This document shows, piece after piece, positions 8,169 through 16,744 of a DNA stretch of 48,994 nt. This stretch comes from CAZJRB01 sp964547995 (GTDB taxonomy: Bacteria; Planctomycetota; Planctomycetia; Pirellulales; Thermoguttaceae). The notes under the pieces were generated by a model, which was not told the DNA's origin, did no database searches, and saw only the letters and a list, made by a program, of their open reading frames with translations. Where the stretch lies: the NCBI GenBank assembly GCA_964547995.1, contig CAZJRB010000047.1:1-48994 (forward strand). The letters run 5' to 3'. The position numbers were made by a program, and so were the translations under genes. The first letter of the stretch is position 1. Every line of letters begins with the position of its first letter.

Positions 8169-10595
8169 TTAGGGTTCGATCAGGTAGGCATTGTCGTCGA
8201 GGGTCAGCAGCACCGGCTCGTCGAAGACCATGTACTGCGACATCTTCTTGCCGTAGCGGCTGGCCAGCTCGAAATACTCGTCGCTGAACTGCTTGATCCG
8301 GATCGGTTTCTTCTCCTGCTCCTTGGTGACCTTCGAGTCGACCCATCGCTTGTCGCGGTAGTAGAAGGTCCGGTTGCCGATGTTGCGGACGGTTTCTTTG
8401 GCCTTTTCGGCCTCTTCGACGGAACTGGCCAGGTCGTCTCTGTCGGCGACTCTTTCGCCGGCCGCTTGCCCGGCAGGGGCTGTGGCAGCCGGTAGTCGAG
8501 CGGGTCTGGGACCGCCGGCACCGACACCACCACCGAGTCCTCCACCCCGATGGCGCATCATCGGTGCGGCTTCGGCGGCGGGCGCCGAGAAGGCATCCAT
8601 CGCCAGATCGGCGGCGGCGGGCGCTGCGTTGGCGGCTTTCATGCTCCCCTTGAACGCCCGTTGGGCAAAACCGCCGGCGCCGGAGGTGGCCGCCAACTGC
8701 TCGAGCCGCCGGTCGGCCCGGCGCGTGCTCGCCGCCACGTCGTGGATGTTCGTGTTCTCATCGGCCATGAACGAGGTGTAGGGCGTGAGGATGCCGTGCC
8801 GCTTGGAGAGTTTCACGAGCTCCTCGATCAGCTCGTTGTTCTTTCCGCTGAGGTCGAGTTCGTCGATGATTTCGCCGACGCGGCGGACCGCCCAGAGCTT
8901 CTCGATGAACGCGTGCGTTTCGTTATCGCTCTTCTTGACCAGCTTGGCCGGAAAGTCGTATTTCTCTTTCTTGTTGCCAATCTTGCCGGTGACGATGACC
9001 TTGGCGGTACCGTGCTTCTTGTACCGTCCGACGACGACGAGCTGCTCGCCGGCGAACAGGTCGAAGGAGTCCTTGGGGTAGACGCGGTTGATCGGCTTGC
9101 CTTGCTCCTCCTTGGCTTCGTCGAAGACGAACTGGAGGCGTACGCCGGTCAGGACGGGCGATTCGATCCGCCGGGAGAGCCGGCCGACGCGGTCCTCGAT
9201 GTCCTCGTTGGGGCGGACGTACTCGGCCTGGCCGAAGTTCTCGCGGACCAGCTTGTCCAACAGGCGGCTGTTGACGTCGTAGCCGACGCCGAAGGTGAAG
9301 ATCCGGGCGTGGACCTTGTTCTCTCCCTTGACATTCTTGACGATTTTCATTTCGTTGGTTTCACCCGCAGTGGGCAGGCCGTCGGTCAGGAAGAGGATGT
9401 AGGTCGGGCGGTCGGTGTCTTTGAGTTGGGAGAGGGTCGACTTCAGGGCGCCGTCGATGTTGGTGCTCCCGCCCGCGTAGATTCCCTCGATAAACCCGAG
9501 TGCGGCCTTGCGGGTTTTGTCGTCGTATCGCTGCAACTCGGGGCGGAAGGTCTCGACTTCGCTGTCGTAGGCGACGATGTTGAAGGTATCGCCCTCCCGG
9601 AGGCCGTTGAGCACGGATTTCAGCGCCGCCCGGGCCTGCTCGATCTTCTTGCCGCTCATGCTGCCGGAGCGGTCGACCACGAAGACGACCGTTTTCTTGG
9701 GTTTCTCTCCGGGCGATTTGATCTTGGGACTGGAAAGCAGCAGGAAGTAGCCGTCCTTGTCGGTGTCGGGACGATACGAGACCACGCGGGTGCTGACCTT
9801 GCCCTTGCCGACGTCGTACAGGAGCCGGAAGTCGGTCGAGGGGACCTCGTTCTTCTTGGTCAAGGTAACCGTGGCGTGTTGATCGTCGGGTCGCTTGACC
9901 TTCACCGAGTGCGACGGGCTGTAGACGTTTTTGATGTCGACGTTGCTCTCGATCGTCACGCGGATGTCGACCTTTTCGACGGCGTGTGAGGTGTACTTCG
10001 CGGTGCTCAGGGGGAAGATGAAATCGGTCAGCCCGTCCTGCTTGCGGCAGAGTTGCGAGTAGCGCATGGTGACGGTCCGTTTGGCGCCCGGTGGGACGGG
10101 GAAGACGCTCGTCTTGAACAACCCGGTACCCATCCATTCGAGCAGGGCGGGGTCCTTGTTTTTGCGGACGATGGCCTCGTACATGCTGCGGGCCTCTTTG
10201 GCGTCGAGCAGCTTGGCCGGGTATTCCTTGCCGTCGACCAGCAGCGTCATCTGGTCAATTGCCCCGTCGTAGGGAAGCGGGAAGACGAAGGCGACTTCCA
10301 ACTGCCGGCTGCCGGTGTTCTCGAACGTCTGGGAGACCTGGACCTTGGCCACCTGATCCACCAGCCGGGCGTTGATCTCCAGCTCCTTGATCTTGTAGCG
10401 GGCGGGCGGGGGAGGTGCCGGGCGATGGATGATCACCGGATGCGGCGGACGCGGGTGCGGCGGATAGATGATGATCGGACGCGGCAGCCGGACATGCTGG
10501 TCCGGGTCGGTCACAATCAGCAGGCCCTGCGCCTGGGCAATCGCCGGTGTCAGCAGCAAGATGAGTACGAGGAGTTTGACCAGTGGTCGGGACAT
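8169..10595 (-). CDS. VIT and von Willebrand A domain protein, exported
   Basis: An 808-residue protein with AAGGAGG 8 bases before its ATG and a signal peptide (LLVLILLLTPAIAQAQG, residues 7-23). A proline-rich stretch (about 40-65) precedes a VIT domain (70-200: VSQTFENTGSRQLEVAFVFP, ARSMYEAIVRKNKDP). A VWA domain spans about 300-480 with the metal-site motif DRSGS at 308-312 and FLTDGLPT. The C-terminal region has a helix-rich segment, then low-complexity Ala/Gly sequence (HRGGGLGGGVGAGG, about 690-720), and a short conserved end. VIT/VWA proteins resemble inter-alpha-trypsin inhibitor heavy chains; in bacteria their function is largely unknown and extracytoplasmic protein binding is inferred. 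A second such protein lies at 36285. A terminator at 7944-7979 follows. Confidence 0.9.
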   Translation of the reverse strand: MSRPLVKLLVLILLLTPAIAQAQGLLIVTDPDQHVRLPRPIIIYPPHPRPPHPVIIHRPAPPPPARYKIKELEINARLVDQVAKVQVSQTFENTGSRQLEVAFVFPLPYDGAIDQMTLLVDGKEYPAKLLDAKEARSMYEAIVRKNKDPALLEWMGTGLFKTSVFPVPPGAKRTVTMRYSQLCRKQDGLTDFIFPLSTAKYTSHAVEKVDIRVTIESNVDIKNVYSPSHSVKVKRPDDQHATVTLTKKNEVPSTDFRLLYDVGKGKVSTRVVSYRPDTDKDGYFLLLSSPKIKSPGEKPKKTVVFVVDRSGSMSGKKIEQARAALKSVLNGLREGDTFNIVAYDSEVETFRPELQRYDDKTRKAALGFIEGIYAGGSTNIDGALKSTLSQLKDTDRPTYILFLTDGLPTAGETNEMKIVKNVKGENKVHARIFTFGVGYDVNSRLLDKLVRENFGQAEYVRPNEDIEDRVGRLSRRIESPVLTGVRLQFVFDEAKEEQGKPINRVYPKDSFDLFAGEQLVVVGRYKKHGTAKVIVTGKIGNKKEKYDFPAKLVKKSDNETHAFIEKLWAVRRVGEIIDELDLSGKNNELIEELVKLSKRHGILTPYTSFMADENTNIHDVAASTRRADRRLEQLAATSGAGGFAQRAFKGSMKAANAAPAAADLAMDAFSAPAAEAAPMMRHRGGGLGGGVGAGGPRPARLPAATAPAGQAAGERVADRDDLASSVEEAEKAKETVRNIGNRTFYYRDKRWVDSKVTKEQEKKPIRIKQFSDEYFELASRYGKKMSQYMVFDEPVLLTLDDNAYLIEP

Positions 10596-10949
10596 GATTC
10601 GGGCCTCCTTGAATTGGGAAGACTGTAGGGGTTGTGTGTCAAAGGGATAACGGACGGAACGGGGATTCGTTTCACAGATTAGGACGCATTTGGGAAGAGA
10701 AGAGTTCCCGCCGCCGTTATGGGCACTATTCTACCTTGAAAAGTGTGTCCCGGTGAGCCACCCCCCTGTACGGGTTATAATGTGCGGGTTGGGTAAGATG
10801 AGGAAAATATCCGGCCGGATTCCTCCCCCCCAGATGGGACTTAGAGTTGACCCAAGGTGCCAACCTGTTATGATCAATATAGAGGCCTTTCTTTTCGCCC
10901 GCGGAGTGCGGGCCCTTCATTTCTCTACACCGCATAAAAGGAGAATGGG
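10596..10949. other. Divergent intergenic region, no gene
   Basis: This 354-bp gap lies between the VIT/VWA gene and the ACT-domain gene. It contains a good sigma-70-type promoter facing the ACT gene (10847-10874) and a leader hairpin (GCCCGC 10897-10902 with GCGGGC 10908-10913). A further TATAAT-like sequence near 10775 has no matching -35. No coding sequence is credible here. Confidence 0.5.
10847..10874 (+). promoter_or_regulatory. Sigma-70-type promoter of the ACT-domain gene
   Basis: TTGACC at 10847-10852 and TATGAT at 10869-10874 are separated by 16 bp. The predicted leader is about 70 nt and contains a 6-bp GC hairpin ahead of the AAGGAG ribosome site. Confidence 0.6.
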
Positions 10950-11405
10950 ATGCAAATGACGAAGCAGCTTTCGGTTTCGTTGGTGAACAAGCCCGGGCGA
11001 CTGGCAGCGGTTCTGACGGCGTTGAGCAAGGAGAAAGTGGGTTTTCGGGCGTTGTCGTTGATGGATTCGGGGGAGCGGGGGACACTGCGTTTTGTCCCCG
11101 ACGACTACACTGCGGCGAAGGAAGTCTTGGAGAAGGCAAACATCCGGTGCGATAGTTCGGAGGTGCTGTTGACGGAGGTTCCCAGCCATCCGGGGGCATT
11201 TCGGAATATCTGTGAAAGACTGGCGAGCGAACACCTGAATATCGACTATGCCTATTGCTCGTGCAGTTCCAACAACGGCCAGCGGGGCGTCGAAGTGGCG
11301 GTGATCAAGGTGAATGATTTGGCCAAGGCACAGCGGGTATTGGGCGAAACGGGCCATACTTCCCGCCGGAAGCGCCCCGGGCGGCGGCCGGCACACGCGC
11401 GATAG
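10950..11405 (+). CDS. Tandem ACT-domain amino-acid-sensing protein
   Basis: A 151-residue cytoplasmic protein; ATG 10950 has AAGGAG about 7 bases upstream. Two ACT domains fill most of it: residues 4-68 (LSVSLVNKPGRLAAVLTALS, FRALSLMDSGERGTLRFV) and 73-135 (VLLTEVPSHPGAFRNICERL, INIDYAY-like strand, VEVAVIKVNDLAKAQRVL). The tail is strongly basic (RRKRPGRRP). Stand-alone tandem ACT proteins bind amino acids and act as regulators; the NKPGRL and HPGAF turns are the expected ligand-binding loops. The ligand and partner enzyme are unknown. The lipoprotein gene 180 bp downstream lies on the same strand. Confidence 0.85.
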   Translation: MQMTKQLSVSLVNKPGRLAAVLTALSKEKVGFRALSLMDSGERGTLRFVPDDYTAAKEVLEKANIRCDSSEVLLTEVPSHPGAFRNICERLASEHLNIDYAYCSCSSNNGQRGVEVAVIKVNDLAKAQRVLGETGHTSRRKRPGRRPAHAR

Positions 11406-11585
11406 TCCTTGGAGTTGGCAGAGGGAAGGGGGAAACACGTCCGGTTGCCCCCCATTCTGGTTAGAAGGGTCCTCGGGTGTCGCAGTTGCACTTTGCGATA
11501 TCTGCTATTGCCCTGAAAATCTTTTTCGTAGACACTACCGCCCCCGTTTCGTACACGTCTTTTTGGATTTCCGGGCGGAATCGCC

Positions 11586-12224
11586 ATGCGGACCTTTCTC
11601 GCACTTGGACTGTTGCTTGTTCTTACAGGCTGCGCCCGTCGACCACAGTACGGGACCGCTCCCTATCAGGCGGCTCCGGAGCCGGGGGTTGCCTACTGCG
11701 GCAACCCGCTTCATGTCCCCGTCGCCAATCATGAGTTCGTGTGGGAGACGGTGGTCGATGTAGTCGACAACTTTTTCAAGATCGAGTACGAGGAACCGGT
11801 TCGGTTGATCGGCAGCACGCTGACCGAGGGTCGGCTGGAGACCTTTCCCCAGGGTAGCCCGACAGCCCTGGAACCGTGGCGGCGCGACAAGGCCGGGGTA
11901 TACGCGCGGATGGAGAACACGTTGCAGTCGATGCGTCGTCGGGCGATACTCCGCGTGGTGCCGGCCGAAGACGGCTACTGGATTAACGTGGTGGTATTCA
12001 AGGAGCTGGAAGACGTGGCCCGGCCCGAACGCGCCACGGCCGCGGCGGCGACGTTCCGCTATGACGATTCACTTCGCCGGATTGCCAACCCGGTGGGCGA
12101 ACAGCAGATCGTCTGTGGCTGGATTCCACAAGGCCGCGACGTGCTGTTGGAGCAGAAGATCATTGCCCGCCTGCAAGAGCGGTTCCAAGTTGCCGCGCAA
12201 CCGCCCATGATGCAGATAAGGTGA
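11586..12224 (+). CDS. Hypothetical lipoprotein
   Basis: A 212-residue protein with a clear lipoprotein signal (LALGLLLVLTGC, lipid-modified Cys at residue 16). The mature part starts with a Pro/Ala-rich linker and then a compact region (HEFVWETVVDVVDNFFKIEYEEP, RRRAILRVVPAEDGYWINVVVF, and a helix LLEQKIIARLQERF). I do not recognise the family. The strand/helix pattern suggests a small periplasmic domain tethered to a membrane. The ribosome site is weak (GGGCGGAA). The gene converges on the histidine kinase gene, with a hairpin repeat between them. Confidence 0.75.
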   Translation: MRTFLALGLLLVLTGCARRPQYGTAPYQAAPEPGVAYCGNPLHVPVANHEFVWETVVDVVDNFFKIEYEEPVRLIGSTLTEGRLETFPQGSPTALEPWRRDKAGVYARMENTLQSMRRRAILRVVPAEDGYWINVVVFKELEDVARPERATAAAATFRYDDSLRRIANPVGEQQIVCGWIPQGRDVLLEQKIIARLQERFQVAAQPPMMQIR

Positions 12225-12247
12225 GCGGCGGAAGAGAATTTACCCCC

Positions 12248-12305
12248 GTAGCCACCGTCGCCAGACGGTGGAATGTGGTTCGATCCACGGTCTGGCGCCG
12301 GCTAC
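12248..12305. terminator. Long hairpin between convergent genes, containing a stop codon
   Basis: GTAGCCACCGTCGCCAGACG... (12248-12271) pairs with CCACGGTCTGGCGCCGGCTA... (12285-12305), with a 13-base loop and one small gap in the stem. There is no U-tract on either strand, so termination is plausible but unproven. The kinase stop codon (complement of CTA at 12302-12304) lies in the right arm. Confidence 0.6.
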
Positions 12306-13132
12306 TTCAGTTGCGATCGCTGGGGCAGGTTTGGGGCCGGCGTGATCGGGGCGGGGACGGACGGGCGGTTGTCCTTGGCGGCGGTGGGCAGCTTGAGCGT
12401 AAAGGCGGTCCCCTTGCCGACGGTGCTGTTGACGCGAATGTGGCCGTGGTGCGATTCGATAATGTCGCGGCACATGGAGAGGCCAAGCCCCGTACCGCCT
12501 TTGCCGCTGGCGTCCGGTCCGCTCTTGGTGCTGTAGAAGGAATCGAAGATCCGCGGGAGTTTCTCGGCCGGAATGCCGCAGCCGAAATCACGAACCATCA
12601 AATCGACCATGTTGTTTTCTTTGTCGTGTTGTAGTCTGATGAGCAGGCGGCCTCCGCCGGGCATGGCTTGCCGCGCGTTGATCAGGAGATTCAGGAGCAC
12701 CTGCTGGATCTGGTTTCCGTTCACGTACGCCTCGGGGATCGAATCGAAGTCCTTGTCGACGGAGATGCGGTACTTGTTCATCTCGCGTTCGAGCAGCAGG
12801 AGCGTGTTTTCGAGGAGTTGTTTCAGGTCGGTCGGCTCCTGGCCGGTTGCCCGATTGCGGGCCATTCCCAGGACGGTGTTGGTGATTTTGGCTGCTCGAT
12901 TGCCGGCATGGAAGATTTTGTCGAGGCACTTGTCGCGCGTGGCGGTGTCCTTGTGGCGCATCCCCATTTTGGCATAGTTGATGATGGTCATCAGGACGTT
13001 GTTAAATTCATGGGTGGTCGTCCCCACCAATTCCCCCAAGGCGGTGAGCCTTTGTGCTTGGGCAAGTTGTTGTTGGAGCAGATCGACTTGTTCTTGGAGA
13101 CTTGGGCCGTCGTTACGGTCGTTTTCCGCCAC
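12302..13132 (-). CDS. Soluble sensor histidine kinase
   Basis: A 276-residue protein with a GTG start (GGGGGAA upstream). It has no membrane segment and no recognisable sensor domain. A short N-terminal coiled coil (LQEQVDLLQQQLAQAQRL) leads to a dimerisation domain with the phospho-acceptor His41 (GTTTHEFNNVLMTI). The ATPase domain has the N box (QQVLLNLLINARQAM), G1 box (VRDFGCGIP), F box (RIFDSFYSTK) and G2 box (GGTGLGLSMC). HEFNN-type kinases are typical of two-component systems, but no response regulator is in the window, so this is an orphan kinase whose input is unknown. It ends facing the lipoprotein gene in a shared hairpin. Confidence 0.92.
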   Translation of the reverse strand: MAENDRNDGPSLQEQVDLLQQQLAQAQRLTALGELVGTTTHEFNNVLMTIINYAKMGMRHKDTATRDKCLDKIFHAGNRAAKITNTVLGMARNRATGQEPTDLKQLLENTLLLLEREMNKYRISVDKDFDSIPEAYVNGNQIQQVLLNLLINARQAMPGGGRLLIRLQHDKENNMVDLMVRDFGCGIPAEKLPRIFDSFYSTKSGPDASGKGGTGLGLSMCRDIIESHHGHIRVNSTVGKGTAFTLKLPTAAKDNRPSVPAPITPAPNLPQRSQLK

Positions 13133-13304
13133 TGTTTTCCCCCAACTCTGGCTGAAGTACCTGATTGTTACACTCTGTTGTGGAATACCACGTTTATCTG
13201 GTTGCCCGCATTGTCGGCATTCTTACTCTCTTCCCGTAGTTCCGTGTCTTAACTCGTTGTGTGAAAAGGAGTTAGCCACGTTTTTCCCTATCGTCGAACT
13301 CGCC

Positions 13305-13333
13305 TGGGCAACTGTAAGCTAAGCTGCTATAAT
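13305..13333 (+). promoter_or_regulatory. Probable promoter of the small 86-residue gene
   Basis: A perfect TATAAT at 13328-13333 lies 17 bp after TGGGCA (13305-13310), a weak -35. The transcript would start about 38 nt before the ATG at 13378. Confidence 0.45.
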
Positions 13334-13377
13334 CCGCCCCCCTTATCACGGATGATCTTGAAACTGGAGAAGCTAGG

Positions 13378-13638
13378 ATGCACACGGTAGACATGTTGGA
13401 CCAGGCGCTCCATCTCGCGGGGCGATTGGGATACCAAGTCCGCTACGAATGGCTGGGTGGCAACGGAGGGGGGGGGTGCGAATTAAGGGGTCAGAAGGTC
13501 CTGTTTATGGATCTCGCCCTGGCGCCCGACGATCAACTCGACCAGGTGCTCGATACCTTGCGGTTCTCGCCGGAAATCGCCACCTTGCCCATATCGGATC
13601 AACTCCGCAATCTGCTCGGTGTACGGAAAATCGCGTAG
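13378..13638 (+). CDS. Small hypothetical protein
   Basis: An 86-residue protein with GGAG about 9 bases before the ATG and a TATAAT promoter upstream. It reads HTVDMLDQALHLAGRLGYQV, then a strand with a Gly-rich turn (GGNGGGGCELRGQ), FMDLALAPDDQLDQVLDTL and RNLLGVRKIA. I do not recognise the family; the fold looks like a small alpha/beta domain. Coding is supported by the ribosome site, the promoter and the codon pattern. Its stop codon and that of nadD lie in the two arms of one palindrome. Confidence 0.75.
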   Translation: MHTVDMLDQALHLAGRLGYQVRYEWLGGNGGGGCELRGQKVLFMDLALAPDDQLDQVLDTLRFSPEIATLPISDQLRNLLGVRKIA

Positions 13639-13659
13639 GTTGCAAACCTGTCCTACGCG
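13632..13659. terminator. Palindrome holding both stop codons of convergent genes
   Basis: CGCGTAGG (13632-13639) and CCTACGCG (13652-13659) are perfect complements around a 12-base loop. TAG at 13636-13638 ends the small gene, and the complement of CTA at 13653-13655 ends nadD. It is probably a compact bidirectional 3' structure, although there is no U-tract. Confidence 0.6.
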
Positions 13660-14267
13660 TCTGAGCGATACAGTCGGTGGGTCTCGATGAACTTTTCGAC
13701 TGCGCGGGGGGTTTGATAGCGGATGCTTTCCCTGGCGGCCACCCGCGAGCGGATTTCCCGGCTGCTGATTCCGATTTCCGGCATCTCGACCTGGTGGCGG
13801 CGGATTTCTCCGATTTGCTCGGGTGAGGCCAGCTCCGAAAGACAATCGAAGTCAAGTGCCGCGGGCCCGGGACGCCGAACAACGACGGGCATGGCCAGGT
13901 CGCAGATCCGGGCCGGTTCGCGCCACGAGGGCAAGTCGAGGAGCATATCCGCGCCCAGCAGAAAGAACAAATCGCGATCGGGGGCTTCCTGCCGGAAATG
14001 GGCAAGCGTCTCGTGGGTGAAGTTCACGCCGCCGCGGTCGGTTTCATAGGAACAGACCGAGAAGGCCGGGTGGCCGGCGATCGCCAACTGAAGCATCTCG
14101 ATCCGCATTTCGGCGGGGGTTCGGTCTTGCCCCTGCTTATGGGGTGGCACCGCGGCGGGCAGAAACCAGACTTCATCGAGCCGGTGCTGCTCGCGGCAGC
14201 ACTCGGCCAAAAGCAAGTGGCCGTAGTGAACCGGATCGAATGTACCGCCGAAGACACCTAATCGCAT
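13653..14267 (-). CDS. nadD: Nicotinate-nucleotide adenylyltransferase
   Basis: Joins nicotinate mononucleotide and ATP to give deamido-NAD in NAD synthesis. The 204-residue protein starts at ATG 14267, since the nucleotidyltransferase fold begins immediately (MRLGVFGGTFDPVHYGH with the GGTFDPVHxGH motif). It continues with WFLPAAVPPHK, FFLLGADML and the C-terminal ISSREIR motif (about residue 165), followed by a YRTP-like motif (YQTP). All are diagnostic of NadD. The ribosome site is weak. It is divergent from priA, with an 81-bp gap, and is the second NAD-biosynthesis gene in the window along with nadA. Confidence 0.95.
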   Translation of the reverse strand: MRLGVFGGTFDPVHYGHLLLAECCREQHRLDEVWFLPAAVPPHKQGQDRTPAEMRIEMLQLAIAGHPAFSVCSYETDRGGVNFTHETLAHFRQEAPDRDLFFLLGADMLLDLPSWREPARICDLAMPVVVRRPGPAALDFDCLSELASPEQIGEIRRHQVEMPEIGISSREIRSRVAARESIRYQTPRAVEKFIETHRLYRSDA

Positions 14268-14348
14268 TGGGTACCGGACTGCCTTGAAAGGTTGTATCGA
14301 TGGTGGGATATTATGGCAATCATACCATGAGTTGAACGGTTTTTCGAG

Positions 14349-16631
14349 ATGTCCCGGCAACAGACACTATTCGACATCGACCCCGATCCTTGGGAGGAAG
14401 ACGACCAGTCGGAGCAACTGGTGGCCTCCGTGGTACCCGTTCGGGGGCCGCGGCAGGAATTCGACTATCTCGTGCCGGACGGAATCCGCGACCGGATCGA
14501 ACCGGGGTGCCGGGTGAAGGTGCCGCTGGGGCATGGGAATCGGCTCGTTGTCGGATACTGTGTCCGGCTGGAAAACCGCACGGTCGGCTCGCGGCGGTTG
14601 AAACCTATCGGGGAGCTGATCGACCGGCGTAGCCTCCTTTCGCCGGCCATGTTGCGATTGACCCAATGGATCGCCGAGCGGTATTTGTGCAGTTGGGTCC
14701 AGGTGCTCGAGACGGTGTTGCCGGCGGGGGTCCGCGTCAAGGCCGGTACGCGGCTGACGACGCTTTTGAGCATCGAACCGGAGGTGGCCGGGCGGCTCTC
14801 GCACTTGGAATTACCGAAGAAGCAGGCGGTCGTGATGCGCATCCTTGCCGCATCGGATCGCCCCATGACCCCCGGCGAGTTGGCCCGGGCGGCAAAGTGT
14901 ACGCAGGGGCCGATTACGTCGCTCCGCCGCAAGGGACTCATCCGTGCGGAAACCGGCCGGGTGCAAAGCCTGTGTCCGACCGAGCCGCCGCTGCCGCGGG
15001 AATCCCACCTGACGCTGAATGCCGATCAGCAGGTCGCCTTGAACGCCGTCCTCGCCGAACTCCATGCCCGCAAGCACAAGACGGTGTTGATTCACGGTGT
15101 AACGGGCAGCGGTAAGACGGAAGTTTACATTCAGGCGATCCAGGAGGTGATCCATTTCGGGCGTCAGGCGATTGTTTTGGTCCCGGAGATCAGCCTGACG
15201 CCGCAGACGGTCGAGCGGTTCCGGTCGCGTTTCGGCGAGGTGGCCGTGCTGCACAGCCACTTGACCGACGCCGAGCGGCACTGGCACTGGCAGCGGATTG
15301 CGGAGGGGAAGGTGCCGGTGGTGGTCGGGGCCCGCAGCGCGATCTTCGCCCCGACACCGAACCTGGGGTTGATCGTCCTGGACGAGGAACACGAGTCGTC
15401 GTTCAAGCAGGGATCGGCCCCGCGGTACCATGCCCGCGACGTGGCCATCGCCCGGGCGAGCGCCGAGGATGTGCCGCTGGTGCTCGGCTCGGCGACGCCG
15501 TCGCTGGAGAGTTGGCTGCGTGCGAAAGAGGGCGAGTACGAGTTGGTGGAGATGCCGCGCCGGGTGTTCGACCGTCCCTTGCCGCGGGTCGGCACGATCG
15601 ATCTCCGGAGCGACCTGCGGCGTTCGCAGACCGGCGGGGCGATCAGCCGGCAATTGCACACGGCAATCCGGGAGTCGCTCGACGGGGGCGGACAGGTCAT
15701 CTTGCTGCTGAACCGGCGAGGTTTCGCGACGCACATTCAGTGTCCTGCTTGCGGGCACGCGCTGAAATGCCCCGACTGCGACATCGCTCTGACGCATCAC
15801 CGGACCGAGGAGATTGCGTTGTGCCACTACTGCGACTACCAGTGCCCGGCCCCGACGGCGTGTCCGGAATGTACCTTCGCCGGCATCCGCTACTGGGGTT
15901 TGGGCACGCAGCGTCTGGAGTCGGAGATCCGCCGCCGGTTCCCCGACGTTCCGTTGGTGCGGATGGACACCGACGCCATGCAAGGCCGCGGAGCCCATCA
16001 ACGGGCGCTCGATGCATTTCGTTCCGGCAAGGTGCAAATCTTGTTGGGGACGCAGATGATCGCCAAGGGTCTCGATTTTCCGAACGTTACGCTGGTGGGT
16101 GTGATCAATTCCGACACGGCGTTGCACTTCCCCGATTTTCGCGCGGCCGAGCGGACGTTTTATCTGGTCACGCAGGTCGCCGGGCGGACGGGTAGGGGCG
16201 AAAAGGGAGGGCGCGTGCTCGTGCAAACGTACAATCCGGATCACCCGGCAATCCGGGCGGCGGTGCGCCACGATTACGTCGCGTTTGCCAAGGGGGAGCT
16301 GCCGATCCGGGAGATGTTGCACTATCCTCCGTTCTCCGTCATGATCCGGCTGGTTATCCGGGGCCCGGTCGAGAAGGTGACGGGCGAGTTTGCCTCGCAC
16401 GTTGCCGGGCGACTGTCGTCCTGTTTGCAGGAGCATGACGCCGCCGCTCGGATCCTCGGTCCGGCGCCGGCGCCCTTCGCGCGATTGCGGGGGAAGTATC
16501 GCTTTCAGGTTCAGGTGCAAGGCGCGGACGGGGAACGATTGCGGTCGGCGGTCCGCGCGGCCACCGCCGATTTGCAGCCGCCGGAGGAGGTCGAATGGAT
16601 TGTCGATGTCGACCCGTTGGACATGCTGTAG
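14349..16631 (+). CDS. priA: Primosomal replication-restart helicase PriA
   Basis: A 760-residue superfamily 2 DNA helicase that reloads the replisome at stalled forks. The N-terminal 3'-end-binding domain (VVPVRGPRQEFDYLVPDGI) is followed by a winged-helix region. The helicase core has Walker A GVTGSGKT (250-257), DEEH (345-348), GSATPSLES and LLLNRRGFA. The eight-Cys zinc module starts at Cys465 (CPACG, CPDC, CHYC, CPEC). The last motifs are GTQMIAKGLDFP and QVAGRTGRGEKGG. Length and motifs are complete. The start has only a weak ribosome site. Confidence 0.97.
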   Translation: MSRQQTLFDIDPDPWEEDDQSEQLVASVVPVRGPRQEFDYLVPDGIRDRIEPGCRVKVPLGHGNRLVVGYCVRLENRTVGSRRLKPIGELIDRRSLLSPAMLRLTQWIAERYLCSWVQVLETVLPAGVRVKAGTRLTTLLSIEPEVAGRLSHLELPKKQAVVMRILAASDRPMTPGELARAAKCTQGPITSLRRKGLIRAETGRVQSLCPTEPPLPRESHLTLNADQQVALNAVLAELHARKHKTVLIHGVTGSGKTEVYIQAIQEVIHFGRQAIVLVPEISLTPQTVERFRSRFGEVAVLHSHLTDAERHWHWQRIAEGKVPVVVGARSAIFAPTPNLGLIVLDEEHESSFKQGSAPRYHARDVAIARASAEDVPLVLGSATPSLESWLRAKEGEYELVEMPRRVFDRPLPRVGTIDLRSDLRRSQTGGAISRQLHTAIRESLDGGGQVILLLNRRGFATHIQCPACGHALKCPDCDIALTHHRTEEIALCHYCDYQCPAPTACPECTFAGIRYWGLGTQRLESEIRRRFPDVPLVRMDTDAMQGRGAHQRALDAFRSGKVQILLGTQMIAKGLDFPNVTLVGVINSDTALHFPDFRAAERTFYLVTQVAGRTGRGEKGGRVLVQTYNPDHPAIRAAVRHDYVAFAKGELPIREMLHYPPFSVMIRLVIRGPVEKVTGEFASHVAGRLSSCLQEHDAAARILGPAPAPFARLRGKYRFQVQVQGADGERLRSAVRAATADLQPPEEVEWIVDVDPLDML

Positions 16632-16744
16632 GGCAGCGGGGGGCAATCCCGAGCCAATATTAACGAGTGGGCTTGGTATTTCCGGCCCGGTTCGCATAAA
16701 ATAAAGAGTTCGGGAAGAATGCCCCTCGAAGAGGCGTCCCAGCC

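Noticed and set aside
10690..10959. Plus-strand frame of 89 codons before the ACT gene
   Set aside because: It covers the promoter and leader of the ACT gene and has no protein-like pattern.
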